A stretch of DNA of 64,000 nucleotides from contig JBAMJV010007206.1 in NCBI GenBank assembly GCA_037951105.1, forward strand, positions 1-64,000. The letters run 5' to 3'. Within the stretch, counting starts at the first letter, position 1. The number at the start of each line of letters is the position of its first letter. A model generated the notes under the pieces. It saw only the letters and a program-made list of their open reading frames with translations. It made no database searches and was not told where the DNA came from. The stretch comes from Echinarachnius parma (Eukaryota > Echinodermata > Echinoidea > Clypeasteroida > Echinarachniidae). The position numbers were made by a program, and so were the translations under genes. This document shows, one piece after another, positions 45,920-57,870 of the stretch.

Positions 45920-46369
45920 TGAATGTACAAATCAATTATAAAAGATGTGAGAGTAATGACAATGCCCAGGCAAGATGTTCGCAGTACACCGACTAACGAC
46001 TATGACTACGTCATGGACCATACATACGTATATGTGAACAAGACAATTCAACTGAACAAACCGCGTAGGGCACATCTTCAAAAGCATCTAGTTATTCTAT
46101 TTGGATTCATTGTGTCATTGTCTATACATATACTCATGCAAAGTGCACAAGCAACGCAGTTTGAGGTTGGTAACAAGTCATTCATGATGTATACTTTCTC
46201 CTTGAACATTATTATAATCACAGAATGAAGGGTCGGTATTTCTTGGTTTTACAAATATTTAACTTTTACAATTCATCAAGCTGGTCACAAGAGTTACAAT
46301 ACCTAGGATCTCATTGATTTTTTTCTTTTATATAATTTTAATCACTTATCATTCGAATTTCGGGGTGGG

Positions 46370-46730
46370 GTCATGCATTTTCGCCGGGAATCACGGAGAT
46401 ATGACTGTATGACGTCTATAAATAGAGAGTTTGTGGTAAAAATATGTTGGTATTTACCTCATAACTAAAGCATCTTAGGATAATTGATGTAAACCTCATC
46501 CGATGTGTGGTTATTAAGGGGTTCATGTATTTGTGTGGGCCCGAGGAATCATGGATACGGAGGCTATGAATAGAGAGTGGATGGTGAATTATGTTCCTAT
46601 TTCACTCATAACTAAAACTATGGAGGATTAATTAAGACCTCCTCCTGGTTTGTGGGAGGGGTGATGCATCTTTCTGTCGGGAACCACGGATGTATGACTG
46701 TATGACGTGATGCTGCACCATAACGGCTAT
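46370..46730 (+). repeat. Tandem repeat, three units of about 150 bp
   Basis: Units start near 46374, 46538 and 46660, each with a GGGAATCACGGA-like word, an ACTGTATGACGT or related segment, CTATGAATAGAGAGT-type word and CTCATAACTAAA. A short CATAAACGTCATAA repeat follows to about 46790. Confidence 0.7.
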
Positions 46731-47689
46731 GCATAGGGGGATGATGACAGCCATAAACCGTCATAAACGTCATAAGTCGTCATAACTTGAGAATTGGGAA
46801 GCAGGGATATGGCTTAAAGGGGACCACCAGGCAAAGGACAACACATTATTATATGTTTTGGTACCGTTTTGTGATATCAAATAGATACCCAACATTTTGC
46901 AAAGAGTTGTGTAATTCATAAACAAAGCAATTAATTTCTAACCCTAGACAATAGATTCCCGGGCGATTCGTTCGCTCTGCACACATTAGTCTTCGCAATT
47001 CAGACCGCATGAACGCATATTTTAGAATGGTGATGCGTTTTCCAATGATTTTTTTTCTGGAAACATATTTTTGTGAACTTGTTGATGGAATGGAATACTA
47101 AAGATGTTGCCTTTCTTTAATAAGAATATTATTTTTGGGTGGTGGTACCCTTCCCTTCCCAACCCACGCCCCCCCCCCCCCCCCCCCCACCACCACCACA
47201 CACATATAACTCGGGTAGATATGATCTCCATCCATCCAGGTTGCTATGGATACCATGTTTGTTAAATTAGAAACCTAAATCGTATTTGTTTCAAGCCCCA
47301 ACAATATAATTTCTGGGTGAAACCAAATATTATACAGGTATATAATATGATGACGTCATAATGAAGGTAAATTGAGCATTCCCATTGGTTGATTACCGAT
47401 GCTTAATCCGGTATAATCAATGGTAAAGTTATAATACATATGTATTATAACTTTTCAGTATGTACAAACTGACCATAGAGAGCCAAACGAGCTGCGCAGG
47501 GGATTTCCTTGGAGTGCGTAATGTGCTCTTGTGCGCTTGTTCTTGAATGGGGAAAATGCGCAGAGCGCGCAATTATTTCTAATACGCGCTGGCACTTAAC
47601 ACAGTACGCAGGGCCGACAATGGCTGGAGAGAACACTCACAATTTGAGCAAGGTCAATTTGGGTTTATCAACATGATAACCATATCAGT
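46731..47689. other. Intronic non-coding stretch
   Basis: Poly-C run near 47170-47189 followed by (CAC)n. No other feature recognised. Confidence 0.4.
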
Positions 47690-47911
47690 TCCTCAAAATA
47701 ATCATATTATATAACAAATAGTACATGCTTCTTGTCGTTAAATATTCCACAATAGACACCTCTATATTTTTAATTTCTCTCGTGCGATTATATTGCACTC
47801 GGCCTGCGGCCTCGATGCAATATAATCGCTCTCGAGAAATTAAAAATGTATCGTTGTCTATTCTGGTATATTCAACTCCAAACCATGCACTATTTGTATA
47901 ATAATGAATAA
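47690..47911. mobile_element. Palindromic MITE
   Basis: An imperfect palindrome of about 220 bp. The inner arms ATTTTTAATTTCTC and GAGAAATTAAAAAT with GCGATTATATTGCA pair around CGGCCTGCGGCC; the outer arms (ACAAATAGTACATG versus CATGCACTATTTGT) also pair. It abuts a SINE head. Confidence 0.75.
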
Positions 47912-48306
47912 GCACCGAGCATGGTGGCTTAGCGGTGTCCGCCTCATGCACGGGAGGTCCCGGGTTCGAACCAAGACCGGGTCATACCAAAGACTTTAAA
48001 AATGGCACCTTCTGCCTTCTAGCCAGGCGCTCGGCATTAACTCCTAACGTGCCAAGCTCGCATTTGTGCGAGTTACAATACACACAAATGCCATAGAGCA
48101 TTGAAATCCCTGGCACGTTAAGAGTTAATAGAATGGAGAAGGGAAGATAATTAAGCACACGAGTAACAGGAGGACTGGCCCCCTTCGGTAGCTTTCGCTA
48201 CATTTAGCAGATGTGTGGCCTAGGGCTAATGAATCGGAGATAAGCGCCGCCTCATGTGCCAACATCGGCACGGGAAGGACTTAAATTTTTTACTTGTAAT
48301 AATGCA
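47912..48306 (+). mobile_element. tRNA-derived SINE
   Basis: The tRNA-like head has A box TGGCTTAGCGG (47925-47935) and B box GGTTCGAACC (47963-47972) at normal spacing, but no acceptor-stem pairing, so it is not a working tRNA gene. The body continues CATACCAAAGACTTTAAAAA and GCCAGGCGCTCGGCATTAA, a form I know from invertebrate tRNA-SINE families, with an inserted hairpin (48038-48126). Confidence 0.82.
48038..48126. mobile_element. Tiny hairpin element inside the SINE
   Basis: AACTCCTAACGTGCCA and TGGCACGTTAAGAGTT are inverted arms, with inner GCATTTGTG/CACAAATGC pairing. About 89 bp. Confidence 0.65.
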
Positions 48307-48699
48307 TAAGCGCTTTCTTTTGGTTGTCATGTGCACACACCCCCACCAACCCATACTTAGTGTGCCTCTAAACTCAGAGTTGTTCCAGTGCCGATGCCCG
48401 CCCGTTTCGACCTATCAAAAAGTAAATGAGTAAATCTTGACCGGGAGACAGGGAGGGCAGCTATCCCCATTAAGAGAGGCAGCCTGGACCACAATGTCAA
48501 CAAGTTTCCCTCACAGAAGAGGCATTTAGTCTTCATAGTCAGATAGTAGCATTTTCTTGATTGTACGTCTGTACGACCATTATATAAAACTAGCTCTTTG
48601 CTGAAGCAGCAATTTCGTGTTTGTCAAACGTTTTAGCCTTTAGCTCCTTTAATTAATATCTTGGTCATTTTTGTGATCAAGTGTTATATATTATGGTTA

Positions 48700-51110
48700 C
48701 TATGTCAGTTTCTTCAGTTTCATCTGCTTAATGTGTTCCTGATTCAGACATTCATTACGCACTGTATAATAATTTATTGGAAACCGAAAGCTTGAAATCT
48801 AATCAGATTGTTAATGTACCGGATGTCTAATGGTGCTTATAACCTAACACATGACAAAAGAGGGTGCTTAGTGATAAAGGTATGCTCAATTGCACGAATA
48901 GGTGGGTGATGTCGTGGATGAAGTTCAAACTGCAAATCCACCTTTTCAATATTATTAAATATCAATTATGTTTTCAGAAGTAGCAGAAAGCGACTAAATA
49001 AAAATGGCAATTAAAAAATAAATCTGGTTAATTATCCAACGTCTTAAAGGTACCGTTGAGTATTGGTATTTCCCGAAGTGCCCCCCGATATTTGTTTGTG
49101 AGATAATGAAAAACTCACTGTCAAATTTGAAAGAACATACAATTTCAATGACAGAAAAAACTTTATTTGATCAAAATCGGTTCAGAAACAGCTGAACTAT
49201 CCATAAGTATATTTTTATTCAAAAGATTCTTCACCGGCAATCACCGGGGGATATTTAGACTTTTTAGAAAAAAAAGATAAAAATGCTTAAAGACTACTTG
49301 GAAAAAAATCTGAATAGGTTTTTAAAAAGTCGTTGATGATATCTCTATTGCATCATTATTTTAACAAAACATTAAATGCACAATTTTGTATGAAAAATGG
49401 CTAAAACCAGTGATTTTTTTAAATAGCGCCCTCTTGAGTTGTAACGGCTCTTTTTGAATGATAACAGGGGTTTTACTTAGTCGTTTGTAATTGTGTATAC
49501 TTTTCGAGCATGGTGAAATTATAACTATTACTTTGTACCGTAATAGTGCAGGTTTTGGTTACTAAAGTTAAGTTTGACCAATACTCAACTATCCCTTTAA
49601 TAGTGAAGTGTTTTAAAGTAAGCCGAACAATCACTTTACTACTTAATTTGCTACTGCGCATGATTCGTACATTCACCACAAAATATATGAATTACAATTT
49701 CTCAGAAACCAACGACTTTAAATCAAATTAGAATGTTAATTTACCGGGTTACCCAATAACGTAACACAGAGGAAGGTGCTTAGTGATACAGGCATTCTAA
49801 GGACACGAATGGGTGAGTGATGTCGTGGATGAATTTCAAGCTGCAAGTCCACCATTTCAGAAGTAGCATAGTACGACTACATATTATTTGTTATCTGGAT
49901 AATTATCCCACGTCTTGGAATTGAAGAATGTGTTTTATACCCACCATGTCGATGTTATTATTTTGTATAGTGTATTTTAATATTAGTACGTCACTCTTTA
50001 ATTAGGAAAATTATTAAACGTCTTGGACTTGTGATTAGCATGCCAATGGTTAGCGTGACAATCAGTGTCTGCTTAGATTTTGATTCATACATTCATCCCG
50101 CAGTCACGCACTATTATAATTTCTCAGAAACCTACAACTTGAAATCAAATTAGAGTTGTAAATGTACTGGGGCATCCAATGGTGCATGTATCTTTAACAA
50201 ATAAGGATGCCTCGTGATAAAGACGTGATAATGACACTAAAACCACCCATGGTAATATCGCTCGACCTTTAGTGTGTGCGTAACTATGTATGACATTTTC
50301 TGTTTATAATGTTTCATCTTAAAGCTAAACAGCAGGATTGGAAATATGTATCATGAAGCTGTTATGTGGATAATTTGGAATAACTCTCATAGTATCACAA
50401 GTATATGTCTTGGAGTAAGATTGACAATCATTATTTTCATTCTTCATTCCTACATTCACCACACACTGAGTAATAATTTCCCAGAAACCAAAAGCTTGAA
50501 TTCGAATTAGATCAGGGTACCCACTGGTGCTTATGATGTAACACATTATGATATGAATGAGAGTGCTAAGTGATACAGACGTGCTAATAACACGAATGGA
50601 TGGATAATGATGTTATGGATGATGTCAGTAAAACCACAAATGCGGCGAGAAATTCACCATAACTTGACCTTTAATAATTGGATTGTACATATAATTCAAC
50701 TTATGTAACTTCTTTTTTTTTAAGCATATGTTTTACTATTCGTGTACTAGTATTACTGCATGTATAACATAAAGCAATTCTTTGCATACTATATGTTTAA
50801 ATGTTATAAATGATTAAACGATTTTCAAGTGTATGACATACTGGATATTACTTATCCAGTTTCAATCAAGAGTATCAGTTGTGTTTGTAGTAAGTCGGTA
50901 ATTATGTGGCAAAGAATTTTCCTGCTTCTCATTTTCACCACGAACAAATTATTTCTAGGAAGCCGAAAACTTGAACTCAAATTAAACCATTAATATCCTG
51001 GGGACCAATGATGCGCGACTTTACAAATGAGAGCTGTTAGTGTTGGAGGCGAGCCAGTGAGAAGATGATGTCATGGATGATGTCACAGTGACGTCATAAA
51101 ATTATACAGA
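48700..51110. repeat. Diverged tandem array, unit about 360-490 bp, interrupted by a MITE
   Basis: Recurring blocks: an ACATTCATTACGCACT-like word, AAACCGAAAGCTTGAAATC-like word, TAATGGTGCTTATAACCTAA, GTGCTTAGTGATAAAG and GATGTCGTGGATGA. They occur near 48740, 49670, 50085, 50450 and 50940, with an M1 MITE at 49044-49600 between units 1 and 2. Confidence 0.8.
49044..49600 (+). mobile_element. TTAA-flanked MITE, family M1, copy 6 (diverged)
   Basis: 557 bp, starts TTAAAGGTACCGTTGAGTAT and ends ACTCAACTATCCCTTTAA. A orientation. The GGGGCCCC centre has decayed to TCACCGGGGG. Confidence 0.85.
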
Positions 51111-51425
51111 TACGACAGAAAGTGTTTTGCCCGTTCACCGACGATGGTTAAACCAAGGAGGAAGAAAGACTCCTTGTATTAAACACTAGGTACTCAGTGA
51201 ATGTTTGAGTCGTTGTCAAGATTGGAAACAACCTAAGTAATATAGTTATGTATTCACGCCATTTGTCTAGTAATTTGTCTAGAGGGAGAGAGTTCAATTT
51301 CCTTACGAGTTTCATGTTTTTGACAAAGACTAAGCTATGCACCAATTATCCAGTATCTAACCTACATCAGTGATGGGCTAAAATATCACTGTTAACAATT
51401 TATCAGAAAGAATGGTTTTAGTGTT

Positions 51426-51482
51426 TTACATTACATAACATAACATAACATAACATGACATGACATAACATAACATAACATT
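51426..51482. repeat. Microsatellite (ACATA)n
   Basis: About eleven ACATA/ACATG pentamers. Confidence 0.9.
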
Positions 51483-51679
51483 AATGTGGGCATTCTCTAT
51501 AAACTTAAACAGTTAGTAGCAGTTATGAAGGGGTTAATAATTTAAAATGACAGAAATAGATAGATTTTAAAAAAAGTGAAAGTTGTAAGTAACTTACTGC
51601 ACAGCGTACTAGTACTGTTATGCGTGCTCCCATAGCCCACTACTGTGTAAGGTTTCGTCTGGCTTTTGCCTGTTCCTAT

Positions 51680-52263
51680 ATACAAACATGATGAAGAAAG
51701 AGACGGGGGGAGGCAGATGGAGTTGGAGATGTATACACAATTATTGTAGTTCAAAAAGAAAGTAAAGTGATGACGAAAGAAACAAGAAACATTAGCAGAT
51801 TATGGGAGAAGTTACGCCATAAATAACGGAAATATGAAAGAAAAAAGAAAGGAGGAACGAAAGAAGGATATATTCAAACACACCAGCAGGAAGATGAAAG
51901 AAAGGTAAAGAAAAGGGAGATAATAGGGATCAAAGAGAAAAGGGAGAGGATAGGGTCGAAAGGGGGCGTATAAATAAACAAGGAGATAAGAAGAATGAAA
52001 GAAATGAGGATGGATTGAGGACAGTTTGGTGGACATACGAGAAGGAGAGATAACAAGATTATATGAGATATTATAGATAGTATATTATAATGACAATAGA
52101 AGATGTGGAATGGATAGATGAGAAAAATAGAATGAAAGAAAGATAAATTAAGCGAAATAAATAAACAGGTAAAGTAAAGCGAGGGGGGAAAGAAATACAC
52201 AAAGAGAACAAACAAATAAAGAGAATGATGGACAGGTAGACAGGTGAGTAGAACGAGAAAGAA

Positions 52264-52301
<38 letters not shown>

Positions 52302-52560
52302 GGACAGACAGACATATAGACAGACAGACGAACGGGTGGACAGACAGACATGTGTATACAGAAACAGACCGACAGACGGGTGGACAGACATATAGACAGT
52401 GGAAGGGGGAGGGGGTAAAATGAGAAAGAAAAGGGGGACAAGGTCAAAAAGAGAATCATAAGAATAACAGGAAGAGGCATGCGAGCGGGAATAGGCCTGG
52501 GCAGACTGGATTTAGAACTGGGCGGAAATAGCAATGGCACAGAAGGGATGAGTTACCTGG
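51680..52560. repeat. Purine-rich tract with a (GACA)n microsatellite
   Basis: GAAAGA/GGAGAA-rich plus strand, with (GACA)n at about 52265-52318. Minus-strand frames of 106-130 codons are Ser/Leu/Phe/Val artefacts of this composition. Confidence 0.85.
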
Positions 52561-52830
52561 TTATGGGCGGGACAATGGTTGCAAGGATTCTTATGTCCAA
52601 ATCGGGGGCAAAGATAAAAATGTAAGTCCAATTTTTTCTTTCATCAGCTTTTAAATTGTGACTATATGTTTCACGGGACAATGGCTGGAAAGGATTGGCC
52701 TGTCCAAAACGGGGCGAAGGAATAGAATGTTCAGTTTAAATTTTGGGGTTCAAAGGACAACTTATACAAAGATTTACCCTGTCCATATCGAGGGGAAAAG
52801 ACAAAGGTATTATAAAATAAATTTTGTTTT
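52561..52830 (+). repeat. Tandem repeat, about three units of 85-105 bp
   Basis: GGGACAATGG-TG-AAGGAT, TGTCCAAA-CGGGGC-AAG and TAAATTTT-type blocks recur near 52570, 52675 and 52760. Confidence 0.65.
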
Positions 52831-53640
52831 GAAAGAAATATAAACTATCAATTAAACATGATGGTTTATTTGATGAGTTCATATACAATAGTTATCATCA
52901 TCTTTATCGCTATTTCCATAGAATACATGTTGTATTTAGGCAATATGATTCATGGCAATACTGATGGACATGCAAAATGGTCATCAAGGAAAGCACTGTC
53001 CTGCATTGTCATACATATAATACTATAGTTCTGAATTAACTACACAGCACTCGTTTGTATTCCTCATTTGAAATGAACTTTTTAAAGCTAACGATAAAAT
53101 CAATAAAATGAATTATCATGTCATATTCACATTCAAGGCAGTAATTATATGATTATTAACTATACTGTCCTAAGATAAAGGTAGCATTCAAATATTTCTA
53201 ACCGTCAATAACAAAAACACTGGAGCATTGTGATGATGCATGCTCATCAAGATACTGATTCATAGCCTATATAGTGGTAGCCTTGGGCAGTTATATGGGT
53301 ATATAGGGTAACATGGGGTAGGGTATATCGGTCAAGTTTGCGGTAACGTGGCGTAGGACTAATATCCCCTTCTGGGTCTGTATTGGTCACGATCCATTCT
53401 TAGAAAAATACTTGTAACTGTTCTAAAAAAACATAAAGGGTACTCATATCAAACGCTTTCAATAAAACAATGAAACGTATTTATACAAATAAATTGAAGA
53501 TGGCTACTAGCTAAGCTATAGTCATTCCGTTACTGTTCTGTATTAAATCCAATAAAAATAATTACAGTATTGTACAGCTGCATGTCAATTTTCTTACGGT
53601 TTTCATGATTATTATGATGGGGATACTAGCAACCTTTCAT
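52831..53640. other. Intronic non-coding stretch
   Basis: AT-rich. Nothing recognised beyond a GGGTA-rich patch near 53300. Confidence 0.4.
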
Positions 53641-54183
53641 TTAAAGGGGTAGTACAGTTTTGGTAAGGCTGAACTTTAGTAACCAAACCTGGACAGTAAC
53701 ATTATAATCTAATAGTTATAACTCCACCATGCTAGAAAGGTATACAACATTACAAACGACTAAGTAAAAAGCTCATTATCATTCAAAAAGAGCCATTAAA
53801 GCACAAGAGGGCGCTCTCTAAAAAGGCATTGGTTTTAACCATTTTTCATACAAAATTATGCATGTGATGTTTTATTGAAATCATGATTAAATAGAGAGAT
53901 CATCAACAACTATTTAAAAAACGCTTTTGAAAATTTTTGAAAAAGTTTATGCATTTTTTTTATTTTTTGAAAAATTCATCTAATTATTTGGGCCCCAAAT
54001 AATTATAAGATCATATATATTTATTGATATTTCAGCCGTTTCTGGACCGATTTTAACCAAATAAAGTTTATTCTGCCATTAAAATTGCATGTTCTCTCAA
54101 ATTCGACACTCAGTTTTTCATTACCTCACAAAAAAATTGTGATGTGCAGCGCCCTCTCTACCAAAACTAAACTACCCCTTTAA
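53641..54183 (-). mobile_element. TTAA-flanked MITE, family M1, copy 7
   Basis: 543 bp, ends TTAAAGGGGTAGTACAGTTT and ACTAAACTACCCCTTTAA, centre TTGGGCCCCAAATAATTA. B orientation; visually closest to copy 2 at 21224. Confidence 0.92.
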
Positions 54184-54388
54184 ATAAGAAGATTTTTGAT
54201 GACGACATTTGTGATGTGTGCTTCGAGACATTGATAAAGGAATATAAAGAAGTCTGAAAAAGGTGTGTTTATCAGTCAGGTTTGTGGTTTATTAGGCCTA
54301 AACTTAATACCCAGGTGAGTATGTGTGACTCACTATGAACAATCCATTCTGTGTAGACTAAACAGCTAACAGTAACAGTTTAACGTCT

Positions 54389-54956
54389 TTAAAGGGATAG
54401 TTGAGTTTTGGTCTAGAGGGCACTACACAGAATATTTTTTGTGAGATAATGAAAAACTGAGTGTCAACTTTGAAAGAGCATTCAATTTTAATGACATAAT
54501 TAACCTTATTTGATCAAAATCGGTTCAGAAACGGCTGAAATATTCATAAACATAACCATTTGTAATTGTGGGGCCCCACAAATATTCGATAATTTTGAAC
54601 CAGCCGTTGCAATTTGTTTAAAATGCTTCCTTTTCAAAAATGTACAAAATAGGTTTTAAAATGGTTGTTAATTATCTCTCTATCTAATCACTATTTCAAC
54701 AAAACATCACATGCATAATATTTTTATTTTAAATGGTTGAAACCAATGAGTTTTTAGAGAGCACCCTCTCGAGTTTTAACGGCTCTTCTTTTAATGATAA
54801 CAGGCTTTTTACTTAGTCGTTTGTAATTTTATATTCCTTTCAAGCATGGTGGAGATATAACTATTAGTTTGTAATGTAATGGTGCAGGTTTTGGTTACTA
54901 AAATTCAGTTTGACCAAAACTGTACTCTCTTTACCAAAACTCAACTATCCCTTTAA
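54389..54956 (+). mobile_element. TTAA-flanked MITE, family M1, copy 8
   Basis: 568 bp, ends TTAAAGGGATAGTTGAGTTT and ACTCAACTATCCCTTTAA, centre GTGGGGCCCCAC. A orientation, only 205 bp from copy 7 and opposite to it. Confidence 0.92.
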
Positions 54957-55559
54957 CAACTGTTATAAATATAAACAATACATTAAAATCAATGTCTGGG
55001 AGATATCCAATCTGACCTTTTTCAACTTTTCAACTATATTTGTATTTACATTTTTAAGACAATATTCGATTATTTTGTTTATGACCAATGTATAGATGAT
55101 GTACAATTATTGACATAAACCAGCTTGCTCTGTCAATATTGAGCGAAATATTGATAAAATATTCATAGAATATTAGACCAAAAGTTCTGTTCACCGATTT
55201 CTTGACATTTTAAGCAAAAGCGAAGTATCAATAAATGGGTATTGAAATGTTTTCATTATTAGGATTCAAACGTATATGAAACTTGAATGACTACATTTAT
55301 TTTTGTAAATGTGTCCTCAATCATTGAATCGCAGGGCCCCCAAGGGCAAAATATGACAAGACAATGCAACCTCATGAGGCTGATATTCTTCAAACTAGTC
55401 CAACGGTCAAGAACACTAACTAGGGCATAAAGAAAAAGCACCATTAATCATTTTGTGGAGGATACACTCCCAAAATAAATGCCCACCCAAAATGAAAACC
55501 ATTAATGTGCACATCTCGCTGGAGGAACAATATATTATAAGAATACGATTAATCCACTA
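54957..55559. other. Intronic non-coding stretch
   Basis: AT-rich. No feature recognised. Confidence 0.4.
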
Positions 55560-57870
55560 AAGGAATAAAATACCTTCAACAGATTCAGAGGGTCAAAATT
55601 TGGCTATTTTTGGCTGTGATGTCCATCATAAATGACAAAGATAGAGTGTTTCATAACGACATCGTATACACGATCTCGGTATATTTTGGATCATACGTCA
55701 TGGGTCAATTTGAAATCGAATCCCACTCCCTCAAGCCGGAAAAAATAAGAAAAACACAATAGAACCCTAGGGCAATAGGTTTTTGATATGATAATCAATC
55801 TTATCATGCAAGCGTCAACAAATAATTACGGTTGATGTATGTATTATGTATCATTTATAAATGCTTTTATTAAGGAATATTGGTCACCGGTCATCTGTCA
55901 CACACTACCCTACCCAACGGAAAACGAGAAAATAAGAATGGATCCCTGGGGATCAGAATTATGATACTTGATTCCGAGGGTCAACAAAGTCTTAGAGAAG
56001 GGAAAGTACCTTTGCCGATCTTTATCATGTATGATCCGTTTATATGTGTTAAACGTTTTCATTTGGAACAGTGACCATCGGTCAGCATAATATCGATACT
56101 CAATCATTTTCCAATGAAGCCGTGGGGCAAAAGGATCTGGCCATAATTCTGATAGGTTCAATATTTCCGAGGGTTAAGAAATATGGACATTAGGGAAAAT
56201 AGCTTTGATGATCTATATCATGTATATAGGCTTAGAATCTATGTTTTAAAAGTTTTCATATGGAACATTTGTCATCGGTCATCACATCGATACCTAGTCC
56301 GAAAAACCAGCCAATGTTTCGAGGGTTCTTGGACGATTTTTTTTTCTCACCTGTTCTCTTATGGATGGGTGGGATAATATGACGTCATAATATTAAAGGA
56401 CCCCCCATAACAAGATGGATTTTTCTGTCTAATCGATCGATACCCACGCCTTCTCCGCAGGATATAAGTAAGACAATACAATGGCGCCTTTTTAGGCAAA
56501 TGGCTTTGAGCACAACTGTTGATATGTCCGATACGCCCGAGGGTCAAGAAATCTGGACATTAGGGAAACCACCCTTGAGTATCTAGATGACTTACAATTT
56601 ATGCATATTATGATAATAAATTAATTCAGGAATATTGCTCATCGATCATGTCGGTCATTATGATCATTCGAAAACCACTCCCTCTTCGCTGCCCGCAGCA
56701 AAATTAGAAAACACAATAGGCCCCTGGGGTAATATGCCATGAATATTACTCTGATATACCCAATGGTGAGAAATCTGGATCATAGGGGAAATTAACTTTA
56801 TGATACGATGACATAATGTACTTTTAATATTTCGTAAAATGTTTTACTAAAGAATATTGATTATAAGTCACTGTCAATCGAAACCCAATCCCTCCCCACA
56901 GGAAAATAATAGCAACACAATGCATGGAGCCCTGGGGCAAAAGGCTTCAAACATTCTTTAAAAAATGCCCAACGGTCAGGAAATCTGGACCACAGGGATA
57001 ATATGTCATAGGTATTTGCACCTTAAATATTTTGAAAAATGTTTTTATTTATAAATATTGATCACCGGTCATTGTCAACCGAAACCCACTCCCTCCCCGC
57101 AGGACAATATGACAATTACAATAGAGCACTGCGGCACAAACATGATTTAATCTATTTCATTCTGATTTGTATGAGGATCATGAGATCTGCACTTTAAGGA
57201 ACTAGTTGCCGTATTACTTATACAGTTTATACATACAGTATGTTATATTTTGGGGATGAGTGGGCAATCAGCAGGATCAGTGGTCAATCTAAACCCACTC
57301 CCTCCATGCTACACAAATACATATATAGGTAAAAGACTTCAAAGATAATTTCCGAAACGTCCAAAAGACAAGAAATCTAACCCATGGGGAAAGTACCTTA
57401 AAAGTGGTCAAATAGGCTCATGTAAATGTAAATATATTTATGTTTTAAATGTATATTGGTCATCAGTTATTGTCAATCGAAACCCACTCCCTCCCCTCCG
57501 GAAAAATAATACCAACACAATGGAGCCCTGGGATACAAGGCTTCGATCATTGCGATATGGTAACCATGGATATATCCGATCGAGGGTCAAGCAATTATAG
57601 ATAGATGGACAATAGGGAAAATACCCTTTAATTACCCAGGAGACTTAGTACATACGAGAGATCATATAATATTATATTTAAACTGATTTTTAATGTCGAT
57701 AACTGGTCATCAGTCAATGTCAATAAATCCCACTCCCTGAGATCTTGCCCATTGGCTAAAGATTATAATGAGTGTAGCCTTGGGGCAAATGGGTTTGGAC
57801 GCAATCTCGATAATGTCTCATGCAAGGTCAGGAATAGGCTATATGAAAAAGGGGAAAGTCCCTTGAATAT
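55560..57870. repeat. Diverged satellite, unit about 190-250 bp
   Basis: A landmark AACCCACTCCCTCCCCGCAG or variant recurs near 55725, 56440, 56680, 56885, 57087, 57293, 57483 and 57728. Between landmarks come CAATGGAGCCCTGGGGCAAA, a GGTCAAGAAATCTGGACATT-like word and ATTGGTCATCGGTCA-like words. It sits wholly in the last STRA6-like intron. Confidence 0.85.

Noticed and set aside
45923-46228. 101-codon plus-strand frame with a hydrophobic stretch (HLVILFGFIVSLSIHIL)
   Set aside because: One possible membrane helix, but no family motif, no convincing splice sites, and it lies antisense in an intron between repeats. Chance cannot be excluded.
47912-47990. Possible tRNA gene with clear A and B boxes
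   Set aside because: The ends do not pair as an acceptor stem and the sequence runs on into a SINE body.
51812-52540. Minus-strand frames of 74-130 codons rich in Ser, Leu, Phe, Cys and Val
   Set aside because: Produced by the purine-rich tract and (GACA)n microsatellite.
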